A DNA stretch of 64,000 nt from Devosia sp. LC5 (lineage in GTDB: Bacteria; Pseudomonadota; Alphaproteobacteria; Rhizobiales; Devosiaceae). The stretch's first letter is position 1. Every line of letters starts with the position of its first letter. A program made the position numbers and the translations under genes. Below, in pieces: positions 8,220-17,596 of the stretch. The notes under the pieces were generated by a model that was not told where the DNA came from, made no database searches, and saw only the letters and a program-made list of their open reading frames with translations. The DNA lies in contig NZ_JNNO01000046.1 in the NCBI RefSeq assembly GCF_000735585.1, positions 62,001 to 126,000 on the forward strand. Direction: 5' to 3'.

Positions 8220-10060
8220 GCGCAGCGGACGCAGAGGCCCCGGCGCAGCGCAAGGCTCCCGCGCTGCCCGCGTTCCTGTTGATCCTGCTGACCCTGGTGC
8301 TGGGGACCATGCCCGATTGGGCCCGGCTACCCATACCGACCGCAGGGCTGACCTTCGAGCAGGCCGAACTGGCCGTAGCGGGCAGGCCAAATGAAATGGT
8401 GCAACTGCCGCATAGCTTTCATCCGCCCACAGCGGGAGCAGCCAGCGCCGCCTATGAGATCGTCTTCACCCTTGGGGAAATCCCTTCCCAGCCGCAGGAA
8501 ATCTATATCCCGGCATTGCGTCACAATTTGTCCTTCACGCTCAACGGCAATCTCGGCCCGCTGCCCCTGGTATCGCCCTGGATGCAGCCGACCCAGGGCA
8601 TAACGTTGCTGCTGCGCGTGCCGCCCAATCTGTTCGTTGTGGGCACCAACCGGTTGCGGCTGGAGTTGGCCCGGACCGAAGGACAGATACCGTTTTATCT
8701 TTCTGCCGTGCATCTCGGGCCGATCGACGTGCTGGGGAAATCGCCATGGTTTGCCATGCTGCAAGCCGGGCAGGCGCGCATTGCCGCCCTCGTGCTGCAT
8801 ATGGTGGTGGTCTTGGGGCTGGTCACCCTGTGGACGGCGCGGCGGCACGATCCGGTGTTTCGCTGGTTGGCGCTGCTGGGCTGCACCACGCTGGCGGTCA
8901 CCTTTCTTGAAATGGAGGGAGCAACGCTGGGCGCAGCCACCGGGTCGCTGGTATTGCTGCAAAACCTGCTGCTGGGATCGTTCGGCCTGATCGTGCTGGG
9001 CCTGGCCCTGGCGCTGGCAGAGCGCGCCCGGCCGCCCTGGCTGATCCACGCCGTCTGGATTTTGCCGCTGGCCTTGGTGGGTTGCGTGCGACTGCTCCCC
9101 ATGTGGCCAATGCTGGCCGTGCTTATCAGCGTCGCCATGGCGCTGACGGGCTATCTGGGCGCCGCCCTGATGCTGATCATCAGTTTTTGGCGGCAAAAGC
9201 GCTGGACCATGGGGCTTTTGGCCGTGCCCTTCCTGCTGGTGGGCTGGATCGGGCTGCGCGATTTTATCGTGGTGCTGGGGCTGCGCGACGCGCCCTTCCT
9301 GCTCTCGAGCTATTTGCGGCCACTGACCATGCTGGCCATTGTCGTGCTGCTCATGCGCCGGCTGGCTACCAGTCTCAATAGCCTGGACCGGTCCAATGAC
9401 GATCTGCGACAGCGCCTGGCCGAGCAGGAAAGCGAGCTTTCGGCTCTTCATGAGCGGGAGCGGCGGCATGCAGCCCAGACGGTACGCGAAGACGAGCGGC
9501 AAAGGCTCACGCTGGACCTGCACGACGGGCTCAGCGGCCACCTGGTTTCCATAATCGCACTCAGCGAGCGCGGCGCGGATCATAAGGTCGTCGAAGGCGC
9601 CGCCCGCGCGGCGCTCGATGATCTGCGGCTGGTGATCAATTCACTCGACATTGGCGACCAGGACCTGCCGCTGGCCATGGCCGGCTTTCGCGAAAAGCTG
9701 GAGCCGCAATTGCGGCGTCTTGGCGTCGCGCTGGACTGGTCGATGGAGAAATTGCCCGAGATTTCCGGCGTGACGCCTGGCAATGCGCTTTCGGTTTTGC
9801 GGATCCTGCAGGAGGCAGTTACCAATGCGATCAAGCACAGCACGACCGCGACGATCCGCATTCAGGGGCGCCCCGATATCAACGGCGCAGCAATCACCAT
9901 CGGCAATGACGTGGTGCAAGATGACGAAATCGGCTCCGGCCACGGCCTCGATAACATGCGCCGCCGGGCTGAGGCGCTGGGTGGTCAGGTCTGCTTCAAA
10001 CGGGCTGACGGCCAGGCCATTCTAACCCTGCGCCTCCCGCTCCGGCTTGCGGATCGCTAA
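8216..10060 (+). CDS. Membrane sensor histidine kinase, HisKA_3 (NarX/DesK-like) type
   Basis: A 614-residue kinase starting at a GTG that overlaps the stop of the response regulator. The first transmembrane segment (FLLILLTLVLG) is followed by an extracytoplasmic beta-rich domain of about 150 residues (about 35-185). Then come about seven or eight hydrophobic helices (about 190-385), a coiled coil (SNDDLRQRLAEQESELSALH), and the phosphoacceptor box ERQRLTLDLHDGLSGHLVSI near residue 425. The ATPase domain has N box EAVTNAIKHS and G box GSGHGLDNMRRRAEALGG. The layout resembles 7TM-DISM sensors. The stimulus is unknown and no target genes are adjacent apart from the divergent gene at 7410. Confidence 0.9.
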   Translation: MSAADAEAPAQRKAPALPAFLLILLTLVLGTMPDWARLPIPTAGLTFEQAELAVAGRPNEMVQLPHSFHPPTAGAASAAYEIVFTLGEIPSQPQEIYIPALRHNLSFTLNGNLGPLPLVSPWMQPTQGITLLLRVPPNLFVVGTNRLRLELARTEGQIPFYLSAVHLGPIDVLGKSPWFAMLQAGQARIAALVLHMVVVLGLVTLWTARRHDPVFRWLALLGCTTLAVTFLEMEGATLGAATGSLVLLQNLLLGSFGLIVLGLALALAERARPPWLIHAVWILPLALVGCVRLLPMWPMLAVLISVAMALTGYLGAALMLIISFWRQKRWTMGLLAVPFLLVGWIGLRDFIVVLGLRDAPFLLSSYLRPLTMLAIVVLLMRRLATSLNSLDRSNDDLRQRLAEQESELSALHERERRHAAQTVREDERQRLTLDLHDGLSGHLVSIIALSERGADHKVVEGAARAALDDLRLVINSLDIGDQDLPLAMAGFREKLEPQLRRLGVALDWSMEKLPEISGVTPGNALSVLRILQEAVTNAIKHSTTATIRIQGRPDINGAAITIGNDVVQDDEIGSGHGLDNMRRRAEALGGQVCFKRADGQAILTLRLPLRLADR

Positions 10061-10894
10061 GCAATTGCCGACCTGGCAGAGCTTGGAAACAAGCGCAGCG
10101 ATCCGCTAACTGCCTGCTCGCATCGCCCAACGCCCAATGCTCATCGGTCTTGCGGGTATGGAGTTCGGGACGCGCCCCAACCGCCTGACCGTTGGTCCCT
10201 ATGCCGACGGCATCGATCCGGTGAACGCCGCACATGAGCAATTGCAGACCGACATGGTCAGTCACTCACCGGCAGTCGATCTATTCACACTCGGGTAGCG
10301 GCTACAGACCTACGGTTAACGCTTGGGCAAAGGAGCGGCAACTGGCGACGGCGGTCGCTTCCGTGGGTGTGAGGCGCGGCAACGGATTTTTCGGTTTTGA
10401 AGCCGCCGGTCGGCAAACCACCTCGTTTAAGACGGCGACCGACCCCCAAATCGGTCCTTCAAAGTGCTCCCACTGTCACCGAAGTTGCCGTTCATTTGGT
10501 GGCGCCGGGCGAGGTAACCCAAGCAATTTGAGCGTGCGAACGATCATTAGGCGGAGCGATCGGCGTCCTGGCGGTTACCGGCGCCGCACTTGGGCATTGC
10601 TTCGCGCAATCGTACGATTCATGGTCTAGCTGGACGCGGGCCCGCCAGCACCTAGGGAAGAACGGACCGCACACGCCCGCTATGCTGCTGACGCTGCAGC
10701 GCGCGACTCTCTAACGAGCGAGGGTCGGATGGGCATCTCGCAGTACGATCCTGCCTGCCAAGGGCGACCCGTTTTTACGGCGCAAGCCGTGGAGCAATCG
10801 ATCTGATCGATTTGTCCCATCGAGGATTGGAATTTCTGCAGCAGGCAGGAGCCCCCTAGATCAGCGTCATCGATGATCGAAAGGAACTTCAGAA
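10061..10894. other. 834-bp region without a convincing gene
   Basis: No frame here gives a recognisable protein, and open frames on both strands have non-coding composition. A 53-codon frame at 10137-10298 has better codon use and is listed separately. A small hairpin (ACGGC-GCAA-GCCGT) lies near 10778. The last 100 bases should contain the promoter of the gene at 10895. The region may be the remains of deleted genes. Confidence 0.5.
10137..10298 (+). pseudogene. Possible gene remnant, 53 codons
   Basis: The frame from ATG 10137 to TAG 10298 uses mainly G or C at third positions, unlike the surrounding desert, and encodes phrases such as LAGMEFGTRPNRLTVGPYADG. I do not recognise the family and see no good ribosome binding site. 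It could be a fragment of a larger lost gene or chance. Confidence 0.25.
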
Positions 10895-11842
10895 ATGATC
10901 CGTCGTACTCTTCTCGCCGGCGTGGCGATTGCCCCCATCCTCGCCCTCGCTGCCCCCTCCGTGGCTCAGGACATAGCCTTCAACTCGGACCAGTCCTATC
11001 CCGAGAGCTTCACCTATTCGGCCAAGCAGGACAGCTTCATGCTCGGTTCGGTCACGCAGGGCCTTGTCGCCAGGCTCGATCGAACCGGCGCCTACACGCC
11101 GTTCGTCACCGATGACCGTTTGGTCTCGACGGTCGGCCTGTTGGTCGACGATGCCAGCAACACGCTGTGGGTCACCAATTCAGATCCGGGTGCGGGCGCC
11201 CGTACCGCCGCCGCGACCCAAGGCACGCTGGCAGCTGTCGCCACCTACGACGCCACCACCGGCGCACCCAAGGCCTATTATGACCTGGGCAACCTCAGCG
11301 AAGGCGCCCACTTTGCCAACGACATCGCCCTCGACGATGCGGGCAATGCTTATGTGACTGACAGCTTCGCACCGCTCATCTACAAGATCGACACCTCGGG
11401 CAATGCTGCCATCTTTGCCCAGAGTCCGCTGTTTCTGACCGAGCAGGGCTTCAACCTCAACGGGATCGCCTGGCATGAGGATGGTTACCTGCTGGTCGGT
11501 AAATACAATAGCGGAGAGCTGTTCCGGGTCAGCTTGACCGATCCGACCGATATCGCCTCGGTCACGCTGCCCGAAGCACTGGTGGGCGTCGACGGCATCC
11601 ATCTGGTCGATGGCGAACACCTGCTGGCGGTGCAGAACCTTGGCGCCGATCGCGTGGTTGAGCTGACCTCGACCGATGGCTGGCGCTCCGCCACCATCAC
11701 GCGGCAGCAGGCCAGTGCACTCTCGATGCCGACTGCAGCCGCAACCGCGGGAAGCGACACATATGTGCTCAACTCCCGGCTGGATACGCTGTTCGACCCC
11801 GAGGCGGCCAAGGTCGGCGACTACCTACTGCAGGAGTTCTAG
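10895..11842 (+). CDS. Periplasmic beta-propeller protein, SMP-30/NHL-like
   Basis: A 315-residue exported protein. The ATG at 10895 has AAAGGA nearby and starts a signal peptide (MIRRTLLAGVAIAPILALA) cleaved near SVAQ. The mature part has repeated blade-like units (FANDIALDDAGNAYVTDS, LNGIAWHEDGYLLVGKY, VDGIHLVDGEHLLAVQ) typical of SMP-30/gluconolactonase and NHL propellers. It may be a lactonase-like hydrolase or a binding protein. No metal-site assignment is possible from one sequence. It stands alone and ends at a strong terminator shared with the convergent LysR gene. Confidence 0.75.
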   Translation: MIRRTLLAGVAIAPILALAAPSVAQDIAFNSDQSYPESFTYSAKQDSFMLGSVTQGLVARLDRTGAYTPFVTDDRLVSTVGLLVDDASNTLWVTNSDPGAGARTAAATQGTLAAVATYDATTGAPKAYYDLGNLSEGAHFANDIALDDAGNAYVTDSFAPLIYKIDTSGNAAIFAQSPLFLTEQGFNLNGIAWHEDGYLLVGKYNSGELFRVSLTDPTDIASVTLPEALVGVDGIHLVDGEHLLAVQNLGADRVVELTSTDGWRSATITRQQASALSMPTAAATAGSDTYVLNSRLDTLFDPEAAKVGDYLLQEF

Positions 11843-11845
11843 CGG

Positions 11846-11880
11846 CTGACACGGCCGGGAACGCCGCCCGGCCGTGTCAG
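11846..11880. terminator. Bidirectional terminator hairpin
   Basis: A perfect 14-bp stem CTGACACGGCCGGG / CCCGGCCGTGTCAG with a 7-base loop sits between the convergent propeller and LysR genes. The right arm overlaps the LysR stop codon (11877-11879). There is no long T run, so efficiency is uncertain. Confidence 0.75.
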
Positions 11881-12803
11881 TTCGACCCGCGTCCGTTCCT
11901 GGCGCTCTGCAGCACTTGCTTGCGTAACCAGCTATGTGCGGCATCCGCGCTCATGCGCGGATGCCAGAACAGGCTCATCTCGAACGGCGCCAGTTCCAGC
12001 GGTGCCTCTACCAGGTCCAGCGTGCCGGCAAACCGCTGCAGGAACCGGCGCGGCAGGGTGCAGACAAGGTCGGTGCTGCCCAGGATCAGCGGCGCGAGGG
12101 CATAGCTTTGCGCCGAGACGCTCACACGACGCTCACGCCCGAGGTCGGACAGCACGGCGTCGATGATGCCGGAGAAATTGCCCCCGCTGGTCGAAATCAA
12201 CAAGTGATCGAGGGTGCAGAATTCGTCCAGGGTCAGCGGTCCGGTGCCGCGTGGATGGTCGCGCCGCTGGGCCGTAACGAACTCCTCCTTAAACAGCTTG
12301 CGCGCCATCAGGCCGGGCACGACGTCCTCGGCAACGCCGATGAACACATCGATGTCGCCCGTTTCGAGATCCTCGGCGATCCGTGCCTTGTTGGGCATGG
12401 TGAAGGCCACCCTGGCGCGCGGCGCCGCGGCCTTGATCAAAGGGATCAGGTCGGGCGCCAGGATCGACACCGGATTGTCGGTCGCCGCTATGCGGAAGAT
12501 GCGCGTGCTGGTCGCTGGCTCGAATACTTTTGCCGTGCCGATGAATGCGCTCAACTGCTCCAACAACCCAGCCAGGTCAGACTTCAGCGCCAGGGCGTGC
12601 GGCGAGGCGACCATTCCTCGGCCCGACGTCGAAGGGATGAAAAGCGGATCGCCCAGCAGTTGGCGAAGTCGCGTCAGGCGGGCAGAAAGCGCGGATTGCG
12701 TGATGTTCAGCCGTGCCGCGGCATGGGTGACATTGTTGTCCTTGAGCAGTGCATCCAAGGTCACCAACAGGCTGACATCAAGTTCCGCAAGTGGATGGTT
12801 CAA
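11877..12803 (-). CDS. LysR-family transcriptional regulator
   Basis: A LysR regulator of about 308 residues. The winged-helix domain (LLVTLDALLKDNNVTHAAAR, ITQSALSARLTRLRQLLGDP) occupies residues about 5-65, followed by the effector-binding domain. I prefer a TTG start at 12803 (reads NHPLAELDVSLL) because GGAG lies 8 bases upstream and the family normally begins there. An ATG at 12842 would add 13 residues of unlike composition. The neighbours do not reveal a target: the gene is convergent with the propeller gene and its upstream region faces the PaiB-like gene. Confidence 0.85.
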   Translation of the reverse strand: MNHPLAELDVSLLVTLDALLKDNNVTHAAARLNITQSALSARLTRLRQLLGDPLFIPSTSGRGMVASPHALALKSDLAGLLEQLSAFIGTAKVFEPATSTRIFRIAATDNPVSILAPDLIPLIKAAAPRARVAFTMPNKARIAEDLETGDIDVFIGVAEDVVPGLMARKLFKEEFVTAQRRDHPRGTGPLTLDEFCTLDHLLISTSGGNFSGIIDAVLSDLGRERRVSVSAQSYALAPLILGSTDLVCTLPRRFLQRFAGTLDLVEAPLELAPFEMSLFWHPRMSADAAHSWLRKQVLQSARNGRGSN

Positions 12804-12983
12804 TCCAAGTTCTCCGCAGCTCGATCGACATGTAGTCACCATGCACCGGCGCTGTCATCTGCTGAATAGCCATTGAAATGGCCTCACCGTAAGACTCGAA
12901 CGGGTCTAGCTCAGCCGGGCCGCGCGGTAGTAGCCATCATCAGTGCAATCTGTCCCTCCGGACACCGACCTTTTGAGCCTTAT

Positions 12984-13616
12984 CTATCGTGGTCCAGTCG
13001 GAATGAGCGGTGCGACGGCCTGGTCGCCGGCCCGAGCGCTTTCGGCGAGGCCCTTGGCGACGCCGAGACGGTCTTGCGCACTGTCGCGCTGGCCCATCTT
13101 GAGCTTGCCCTCGAGGCGGGCAATGGGCAGCCGGATCCCCACTATGCCCTTGAGTTGCGCCTGGATGTAGCTATCAGGCGCATCGGCGACGGCCCAGGGT
13201 TCCGCTCGATCTTTCTCGTGGAGCGTGGTCAGCCGCGAAACGACATCAAGCAACCGGTTCTTGTCCTGGAAGAACTCGACCGGACCGTAGGCGTGTACCG
13301 CCACATAGTTCCAGGTGGGCACGACCTTGCCCGTCTCCTGCTTGGTCGCGTACCAGGATGGGGTGATATAGGCGTCCGGCCCCGAAAACAGGACGAGAGC
13401 TTCCCCCAGCACAGGAAGGCTCCACTGGCTATTTGCCCGCGCCAGGTGCCCGTAGAGCGTCCCATGGGGACCCTCGGTCTCGTCCAGGAACAGAGGCAGC
13501 GGCGTCGCCAGCAGACCCTCGGCCGCCGCCGTCACCAGCGTCGCCAGTCGCGATTGCCGCATGATCACCCGGAGCGTCTCGGGATCGTCTTGCTTGTATG
13601 CGGGCGGGGTATACAT
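12984..13616 (-). CDS. FMN-binding negative transcriptional regulator, PaiB family
   Basis: A 210-residue protein of the PaiB/FMN-binding family. It shows the N-terminal MYTPPAYKQDDPETLRVIM segment, the split-barrel strands with PLFLDE, GTLYGHLARANSQW and VLFSGPDAYITPSWY, and the KVVPTWNYVAVHAYG motif. The length is normal. PaiB-like proteins are linked to polyamine and sporulation control in Bacillus, but the name may not describe the role here. It lies 24 bases downstream of the LysE exporter gene on the same strand, so the two probably form an operon. Confidence 0.88.
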   Translation of the reverse strand: MYTPPAYKQDDPETLRVIMRQSRLATLVTAAAEGLLATPLPLFLDETEGPHGTLYGHLARANSQWSLPVLGEALVLFSGPDAYITPSWYATKQETGKVVPTWNYVAVHAYGPVEFFQDKNRLLDVVSRLTTLHEKDRAEPWAVADAPDSYIQAQLKGIVGIRLPIARLEGKLKMGQRDSAQDRLGVAKGLAESARAGDQAVAPLIPTGPR

Positions 13617-13640
13617 CGGTCTGCCTCCAGTTTTGACGGC

Positions 13641-14252
13641 TCAGGCGCCGACAATGAGCTTCAGCGCTATGCCGGTCATGACCACGGCGATGACCGCGTC
13701 CAGAATGCGCCATGCCAACGGTTTGGCAAAGACCGGCCGCAGCCAGATTGCCCCGTAGCCAAGCGAGAAGAAGAACAGGAATGATCCAATCACGGCACCC
13801 GCCGCGAAGGACAGTTCGAGGCCCGGAAACTGCGTCGATATCGTCCCAAGCAGGACGACAGTGTCGAGATAGACGTGCGGATTGAGCCAGGTGATGGCGA
13901 GGCAGGCAAGCAGTGTCGCCATGAGAGTGGGGCTCGCCACCTCGGTTGCGACGCGCAACGCCTCCGTCGACCGCAGGGCACTGAGCAGGCTCCTGGCGCC
14001 ATACCAGATCAGGAACGCGGCGCCGCCATAGCGCATCACCGGGTCGAGCCAGGGAAGCCAGGCCGTCACCTTTCCGAAGCCGGTCACGCCGGCCACGATC
14101 AGGATTGCGTCCGACAGGGCGCAGGTCAGGCAGACCGCCAGGACGTGCTCGTTGCGCAACCCGTGACGCAGCACGAAGGCGTTCTGTGCCCCGATGGCGA
14201 CGATGAGGCTTAGGCCCATCGTCATGCCGGCGATGAAAACCGAGAAATCCAC
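13641..14252 (-). CDS. lysE: LysE/ArgO-family amino-acid exporter
   Basis: A 203-residue membrane protein with about six hydrophobic helices. The hallmark N-terminus is MTMGLSLIVAIGAQNAFVLR followed by CALSDAILIVAGVTGFG, which matches LysE/ArgO exporters of basic amino acids. The start is a GTG at 14252 with AAGGGG upstream. Divergent from it is the ArgP/LysG-type regulator at 14347, the classical arrangement for inducer-controlled lysine or arginine export. Which amino acid is exported cannot be decided from sequence. Confidence 0.9.
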   Translation of the reverse strand: MDFSVFIAGMTMGLSLIVAIGAQNAFVLRHGLRNEHVLAVCLTCALSDAILIVAGVTGFGKVTAWLPWLDPVMRYGGAAFLIWYGARSLLSALRSTEALRVATEVASPTLMATLLACLAITWLNPHVYLDTVVLLGTISTQFPGLELSFAAGAVIGSFLFFFSLGYGAIWLRPVFAKPLAWRILDAVIAVVMTGIALKLIVGA

Positions 14253-14346
14253 CTGAACCCCTTGATGATTGTTGGACCTGCAGATAACTGGCGCAGGGTG
14301 ATTAGGCCAGTTAAACTAGCTAACCAAGATTTAGCGGAGCTAATCC

Positions 14347-15249
14347 ATGATCGACTATGGCGCGGCGCGAGCCGTAGCGACGGTGGTACAGACGGGCAGC
14401 TTCGAGAAGGCGGCCAGGGCGCTCAATGTCACCCCGTCCGCTATCTCCCAACGCGTCCGCCAGATGGAGGAACGGCTTGGTGTCGTCCTGATCGAGAGGG
14501 GCACCCCCTGCACGGCCACCGAACGGGGGGAATGGCTCTGTCGGCACATGGAGCATGTGGGCATGCTCGAAAGGGGATTGATCGAGAATCTTCCGGGGCT
14601 CATTGATCCGGATGCCGGCATGCAAAGGGTAACGCTCAACGTCGCCACCAATGCCGACAGCCTGGCGACGTGGTTCCTTATTGCTGTTGCCGCCTTCACC
14701 CGGCAAACCGACCACCTCTTGAGTGTTTCGATCGACGACGAGGGACACACAGCCGAATGGCTGCGGCGCGGCCGCGTGGTGGCGGCGGTCACCTCCCTCG
14801 GCAAGCCGGTCCAGGGATGCCATGCCACTCCATTGGGCGCGCTGCGCTACCACGCCACCGCGAGCCTCGAATATATCGATCGCCACTTCCCGGCCGGCGT
14901 AACGCCGGAATCGCTGGTCCAGGCGCCGGCGCTCACCTTCAACCAGAAGGATCGCCTCCAGATCGAGTGGATGCATAAAGCCTTCGGACAGAGCGTCACC
15001 CATCCAACCCACTGGTTGCCCTCGACGCAGGGCTTTGTCGATGCAAGCCTCGCGGGGATCGGTTGGGCCCTGAACCCGGCGCAACTGGTGAAGGATCACC
15101 TGGCGGAAGGCCGGCTGGTCGAACTGATCCCGGGCATCTCGCTGGATGTACCCCTGTTTTGGCAGGTGAATCGCTTGTCTGCCGATCCGCTATCCGCGCT
15201 CACCCAGGCAGTCATCGGCGCGGCGCGGCGCGAACTGGTGGTGAGTTGA
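14347..15249 (+). CDS. argP: LysR-type regulator of the ArgP/LysG (IciA) group
   Basis: A 300-residue LysR regulator. The N-terminus (MIDYGAARAVATVVQTGSFE, then AARALNVTPSAISQRVRQME) is characteristic of ArgP/LysG. These proteins bind lysine or arginine and activate the divergent exporter gene. The exporter at 13641-14252 is indeed divergent, with 94 bases between. That gap contains GTTAAACTAGCTAAC, a partial dyad that could be the binding site. The ATG at 14347 has AGCGGAGC upstream. Confidence 0.9.
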   Translation: MIDYGAARAVATVVQTGSFEKAARALNVTPSAISQRVRQMEERLGVVLIERGTPCTATERGEWLCRHMEHVGMLERGLIENLPGLIDPDAGMQRVTLNVATNADSLATWFLIAVAAFTRQTDHLLSVSIDDEGHTAEWLRRGRVVAAVTSLGKPVQGCHATPLGALRYHATASLEYIDRHFPAGVTPESLVQAPALTFNQKDRLQIEWMHKAFGQSVTHPTHWLPSTQGFVDASLAGIGWALNPAQLVKDHLAEGRLVELIPGISLDVPLFWQVNRLSADPLSALTQAVIGAARRELVVS

Positions 15250-15279
15250 TCGGGGCTTCCGGCAGCGCACCTGGCGGGC

Positions 15280-16128
15280 CTAACGCAAGGCTGCAACCAG
15301 AGCATCGCGCAACGCCATCGGTGGACGCCCAGCGAGACGCTCCACGTCGCCGGTGACGATATCCATTCCACCAGCGGCGAAATGATGCTGGATGCTCACC
15401 AGGACATTCACGAAGTCCGTGGGTATCCCTGCCTGTTCGAGGCCAGCCTTGAATGCTGCGGCGGAAACAACCAAAAAACCGAGCGATTGGCCGGTGACTT
15501 CGGCAATCAGTGCCGCACGCTCTGCCCCGGTATAGGCCTTGGAGCCGGTGGCCGTGTATGTCGCTCCGGCATGGCCTTCCCCCAGCAGAATGCCGGCGGT
15601 TGCTGCAGCGATGTCATCCCGCGCCACGAATGCCACACGGTTCTCAGAAAAGCCGGGCAGGGCACCCCGCTGCGTAGCCATGGTTGCCTCTTGAGCCAGA
15701 GATTCCGCATAATAATTCATGCGCAAAATGGTCCAACGCGGCGCGTTGCGAATAACATATCGCTCGCTGGCCCAGTACGCCGCGCCAATGTCGGGCTCGG
15801 CGACGTCGCGCGCTCCGGCTCCCGACAAGATCACCACATGTTTGACGCCGGCGCTGACAGCCGCCTCAATCGCTGTGATATTCTGCTCGCTCCTCTTGCC
15901 AGGACGCATATCGCTTGAGGGGATCAGAACCAACCGATCCAAGCCTGCATAGGCTTGCGCCAGGGTGTCGGGGTGATCGTAGTCGCCATATCGCGCCGTG
16001 ACCCCGTTGGGGATCCTATCGGGTGTACGAGAAATTGCTATCGTCTCGTGACCTGCTGAACGGGCGGTCAACTCTCCCACGATAGCCTGCCCCAGATTTC
16101 CGCTTGCGCCACTAACGCCGATCTTCAT
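15280..16128 (-). CDS. NAD(P)-binding SDR/NmrA-type oxidoreductase (QorB-like)
   Basis: A 282-residue atypical short-chain dehydrogenase. The Rossmann motif GVSGASGNLGQAIV is at residues 4-17. The chain follows the QorB/NmrA pattern: LVLIPSSD, VKHVVILSGAGA, WTILRMNYYAES, and ATGSKAYTGAERAALIAEVTG. The closest idea is an NADPH-dependent quinone reductase (QorB). It is divergent from an HxlR gene, the same pairing as qorB/qorR, and a strong palindrome lies between them. Confidence 0.85.
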   Translation of the reverse strand: MKIGVSGASGNLGQAIVGELTARSAGHETIAISRTPDRIPNGVTARYGDYDHPDTLAQAYAGLDRLVLIPSSDMRPGKRSEQNITAIEAAVSAGVKHVVILSGAGARDVAEPDIGAAYWASERYVIRNAPRWTILRMNYYAESLAQEATMATQRGALPGFSENRVAFVARDDIAAATAGILLGEGHAGATYTATGSKAYTGAERAALIAEVTGQSLGFLVVSAAAFKAGLEQAGIPTDFVNVLVSIQHHFAAGGMDIVTGDVERLAGRPPMALRDALVAALR

Positions 16129-16141
16129 TTATCCATCCAAT

Positions 16142-16170
16142 ATCGTTACGAACAATTTGTTCGTGACGAT
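16142..16170. promoter_or_regulatory. Near-perfect 29-bp palindrome, probable HxlR operator
   Basis: Half-sites ATCGTTACGAACAA and TTGTTCGTGACGAT flank a central T, and 13 of 14 positions are symmetric. The left edge lies 13 bases upstream of the oxidoreductase start codon, so binding would block that gene. The HxlR gene is 88 bases away. Confidence 0.75.
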
Positions 16171-16257
16171 AAGAGGGTAACTGAGAAAGGCGCAAGACGG
16201 CACGATTTGGTGCCTCGCGAACAGGTTTGATCGCGCGCAGGTTTGGGGAGAATGACG

Positions 16258-16641
16258 ATGGCAAATTTACCAGGCGAGGCCGAAACAGAGGCTGCGGCGA
16301 ATTGCAAAGCTCTTGGGCGTATTCTCGACAGGATAGGCGACAAGTGGACCGTGCTGGTGGTTGAGGTCTTGACACATGGCCCTTTGCGTTTCAACGCCAT
16401 GCAACGAGCCGTTCCTGGAATTTCTCACCGCATGCTGACCTTGACGCTGCGTGGCCTCGAACGCGATGGCTTGGTGCAGCGCACGGCATTTCCGACTATT
16501 CCACCTCGCGTGGAATATGCCCTGACTGAGGCAGGGCATTCGCTCAAGGCCCCGCTGCAAGCCCTCGTCTCATGGGCCCGATCGCGCCAGGAGGGGATCG
16601 AAACAGCGCAACTGCTGTTCGATCAACGCCGTCGCGGCTAA
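16258..16641 (+). CDS. HxlR-family regulator (QorR-like)
   Basis: A 127-residue HxlR regulator containing [20 protein letters not shown], the helix-turn-helix with [20 protein letters not shown], and the wing [15 protein letters not shown] chose the ATG at 16258 because GGGGAG lies 7 bases upstream. An ATG at 16252 is only one base from that box. It resembles QorR, the redox-sensing regulator of quinone reductases. Only one Cys (ANCKALGR) is present near the N-terminus, the position of the sensing Cys in that group. Confidence 0.9.
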   Translation: MANLPGEAETEAAANCKALGRILDRIGDKWTVLVVEVLTHGPLRFNAMQRAVPGISHRMLTLTLRGLERDGLVQRTAFPTIPPRVEYALTEAGHSLKAPLQALVSWARSRQEGIETAQLLFDQRRRG

Positions 16642-16689
16642 TATCGAGATGTTTGCTGGACACCGATATGGCCGACTCCTCTGTAACGT

Positions 16690-17580
16690 TTAAAGTTTGT
16701 CACCGTCGACATCAGCCAGGAAGTCGAGCATGGCAGAGGCCATCCGGTCGGGCGCTTCCATGGCTGCGTAGTGGCCAACGCCATCAAGCAAAACCGTGCG
16801 TATTTTGTGCAGGCTCACCTGGGCCATGGTGGCGGCGGTGAACTCACCGCCACCCGCGCCGATGGCAAGGACAGGCATGCTCAACGGCTCTGCCTGGGCG
16901 ATAGCCTTGATGGCGGCACCGTCGCGGAGCATTGATCGATAAAGTGCCGCAGCGCCTTGCCAGCCATCGGGCCTGGCATAGGTGCGGGCAAATTCTGCGA
17001 TGTCCGTTGGAGAAATGGCTGCCGGATCGGCAGACATCGAGGCGAACATGAATTGCAGAAATGCGTCTTCATGTCCCGTCAGCAGCATCTGGGCAATACC
17101 AGGGGCGGCCAGTACCCCAATATGCCAGGCGCCGCCATGCGTGATGTCGGCCAGCGCCTCCAGTCCAAAGCCGGCCAGGCCCATCTCTATCGCGGTAAAA
17201 CTCGTGATGTCAGCGGGATGCTTCGCCGCCAACTGGAAAAGGCTAGCGCCGGCAATGTCTTGTCCGGCGAGATGTACGGGGCCGACATCGAGATGAGCAA
17301 TGAGATCGTGCAGATCCGCTGCCGCCGTGTTGCCGTCCTGCATATCGTCCCCGGCGCTGGAATCGCCGAAGCCGCGCAGGTCGAGGGCGAAGACGCGGTG
17401 GCGCTCGGCAAGCAGCGGCATCACCTTGTGAAAAGTCCACCAGGTTTCCGGAAAGCCATGCACCAGAAGGATTGGCGAGCCCCTGGTGCCGGCCGACACA
17501 TAGTGGATCTCGGCAGCGTTGATCGCAACGCGGTGATGGGTAAAGCCGGGGCGCGTCTGGCCGACAGGAGTAATTTGCAT
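16690..17580 (-). CDS. Alpha/beta hydrolase, epoxide hydrolase/dehalogenase-like
   Basis: A 296-residue hydrolase. HGFPETWWTFHKVM gives the oxyanion region and LDLRGFGDSSA follows. The nucleophile elbow reads AGQDIAGAS, so the nucleophile is Asp, as in epoxide hydrolases and haloacetate dehalogenases, not Ser. GVGHYAAMEAPD carries the catalytic His. The ATG at 17580 has GGAG 7-8 bases upstream, and the longer frame to 17673 would cross the operators. It is divergent from a MarR gene with three operator copies between, so it is probably induced by the regulator ligand. Confidence 0.88.
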   Translation of the reverse strand: MQITPVGQTRPGFTHHRVAINAAEIHYVSAGTRGSPILLVHGFPETWWTFHKVMPLLAERHRVFALDLRGFGDSSAGDDMQDGNTAAADLHDLIAHLDVGPVHLAGQDIAGASLFQLAAKHPADITSFTAIEMGLAGFGLEALADITHGGAWHIGVLAAPGIAQMLLTGHEDAFLQFMFASMSADPAAISPTDIAEFARTYARPDGWQGAAALYRSMLRDGAAIKAIAQAEPLSMPVLAIGAGGGEFTAATMAQVSLHKIRTVLLDGVGHYAAMEAPDRMASAMLDFLADVDGDKL

Positions 17581-17596
17581 TTTTGATCTCCATTTG

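Noticed and set aside
8327..9583. Long minus-strand frame (over 400 codons) opposite the sensor kinase
   Set aside because: His/Gln-rich composition typical of the antisense of a GC-rich gene; the plus strand encodes a clear kinase.
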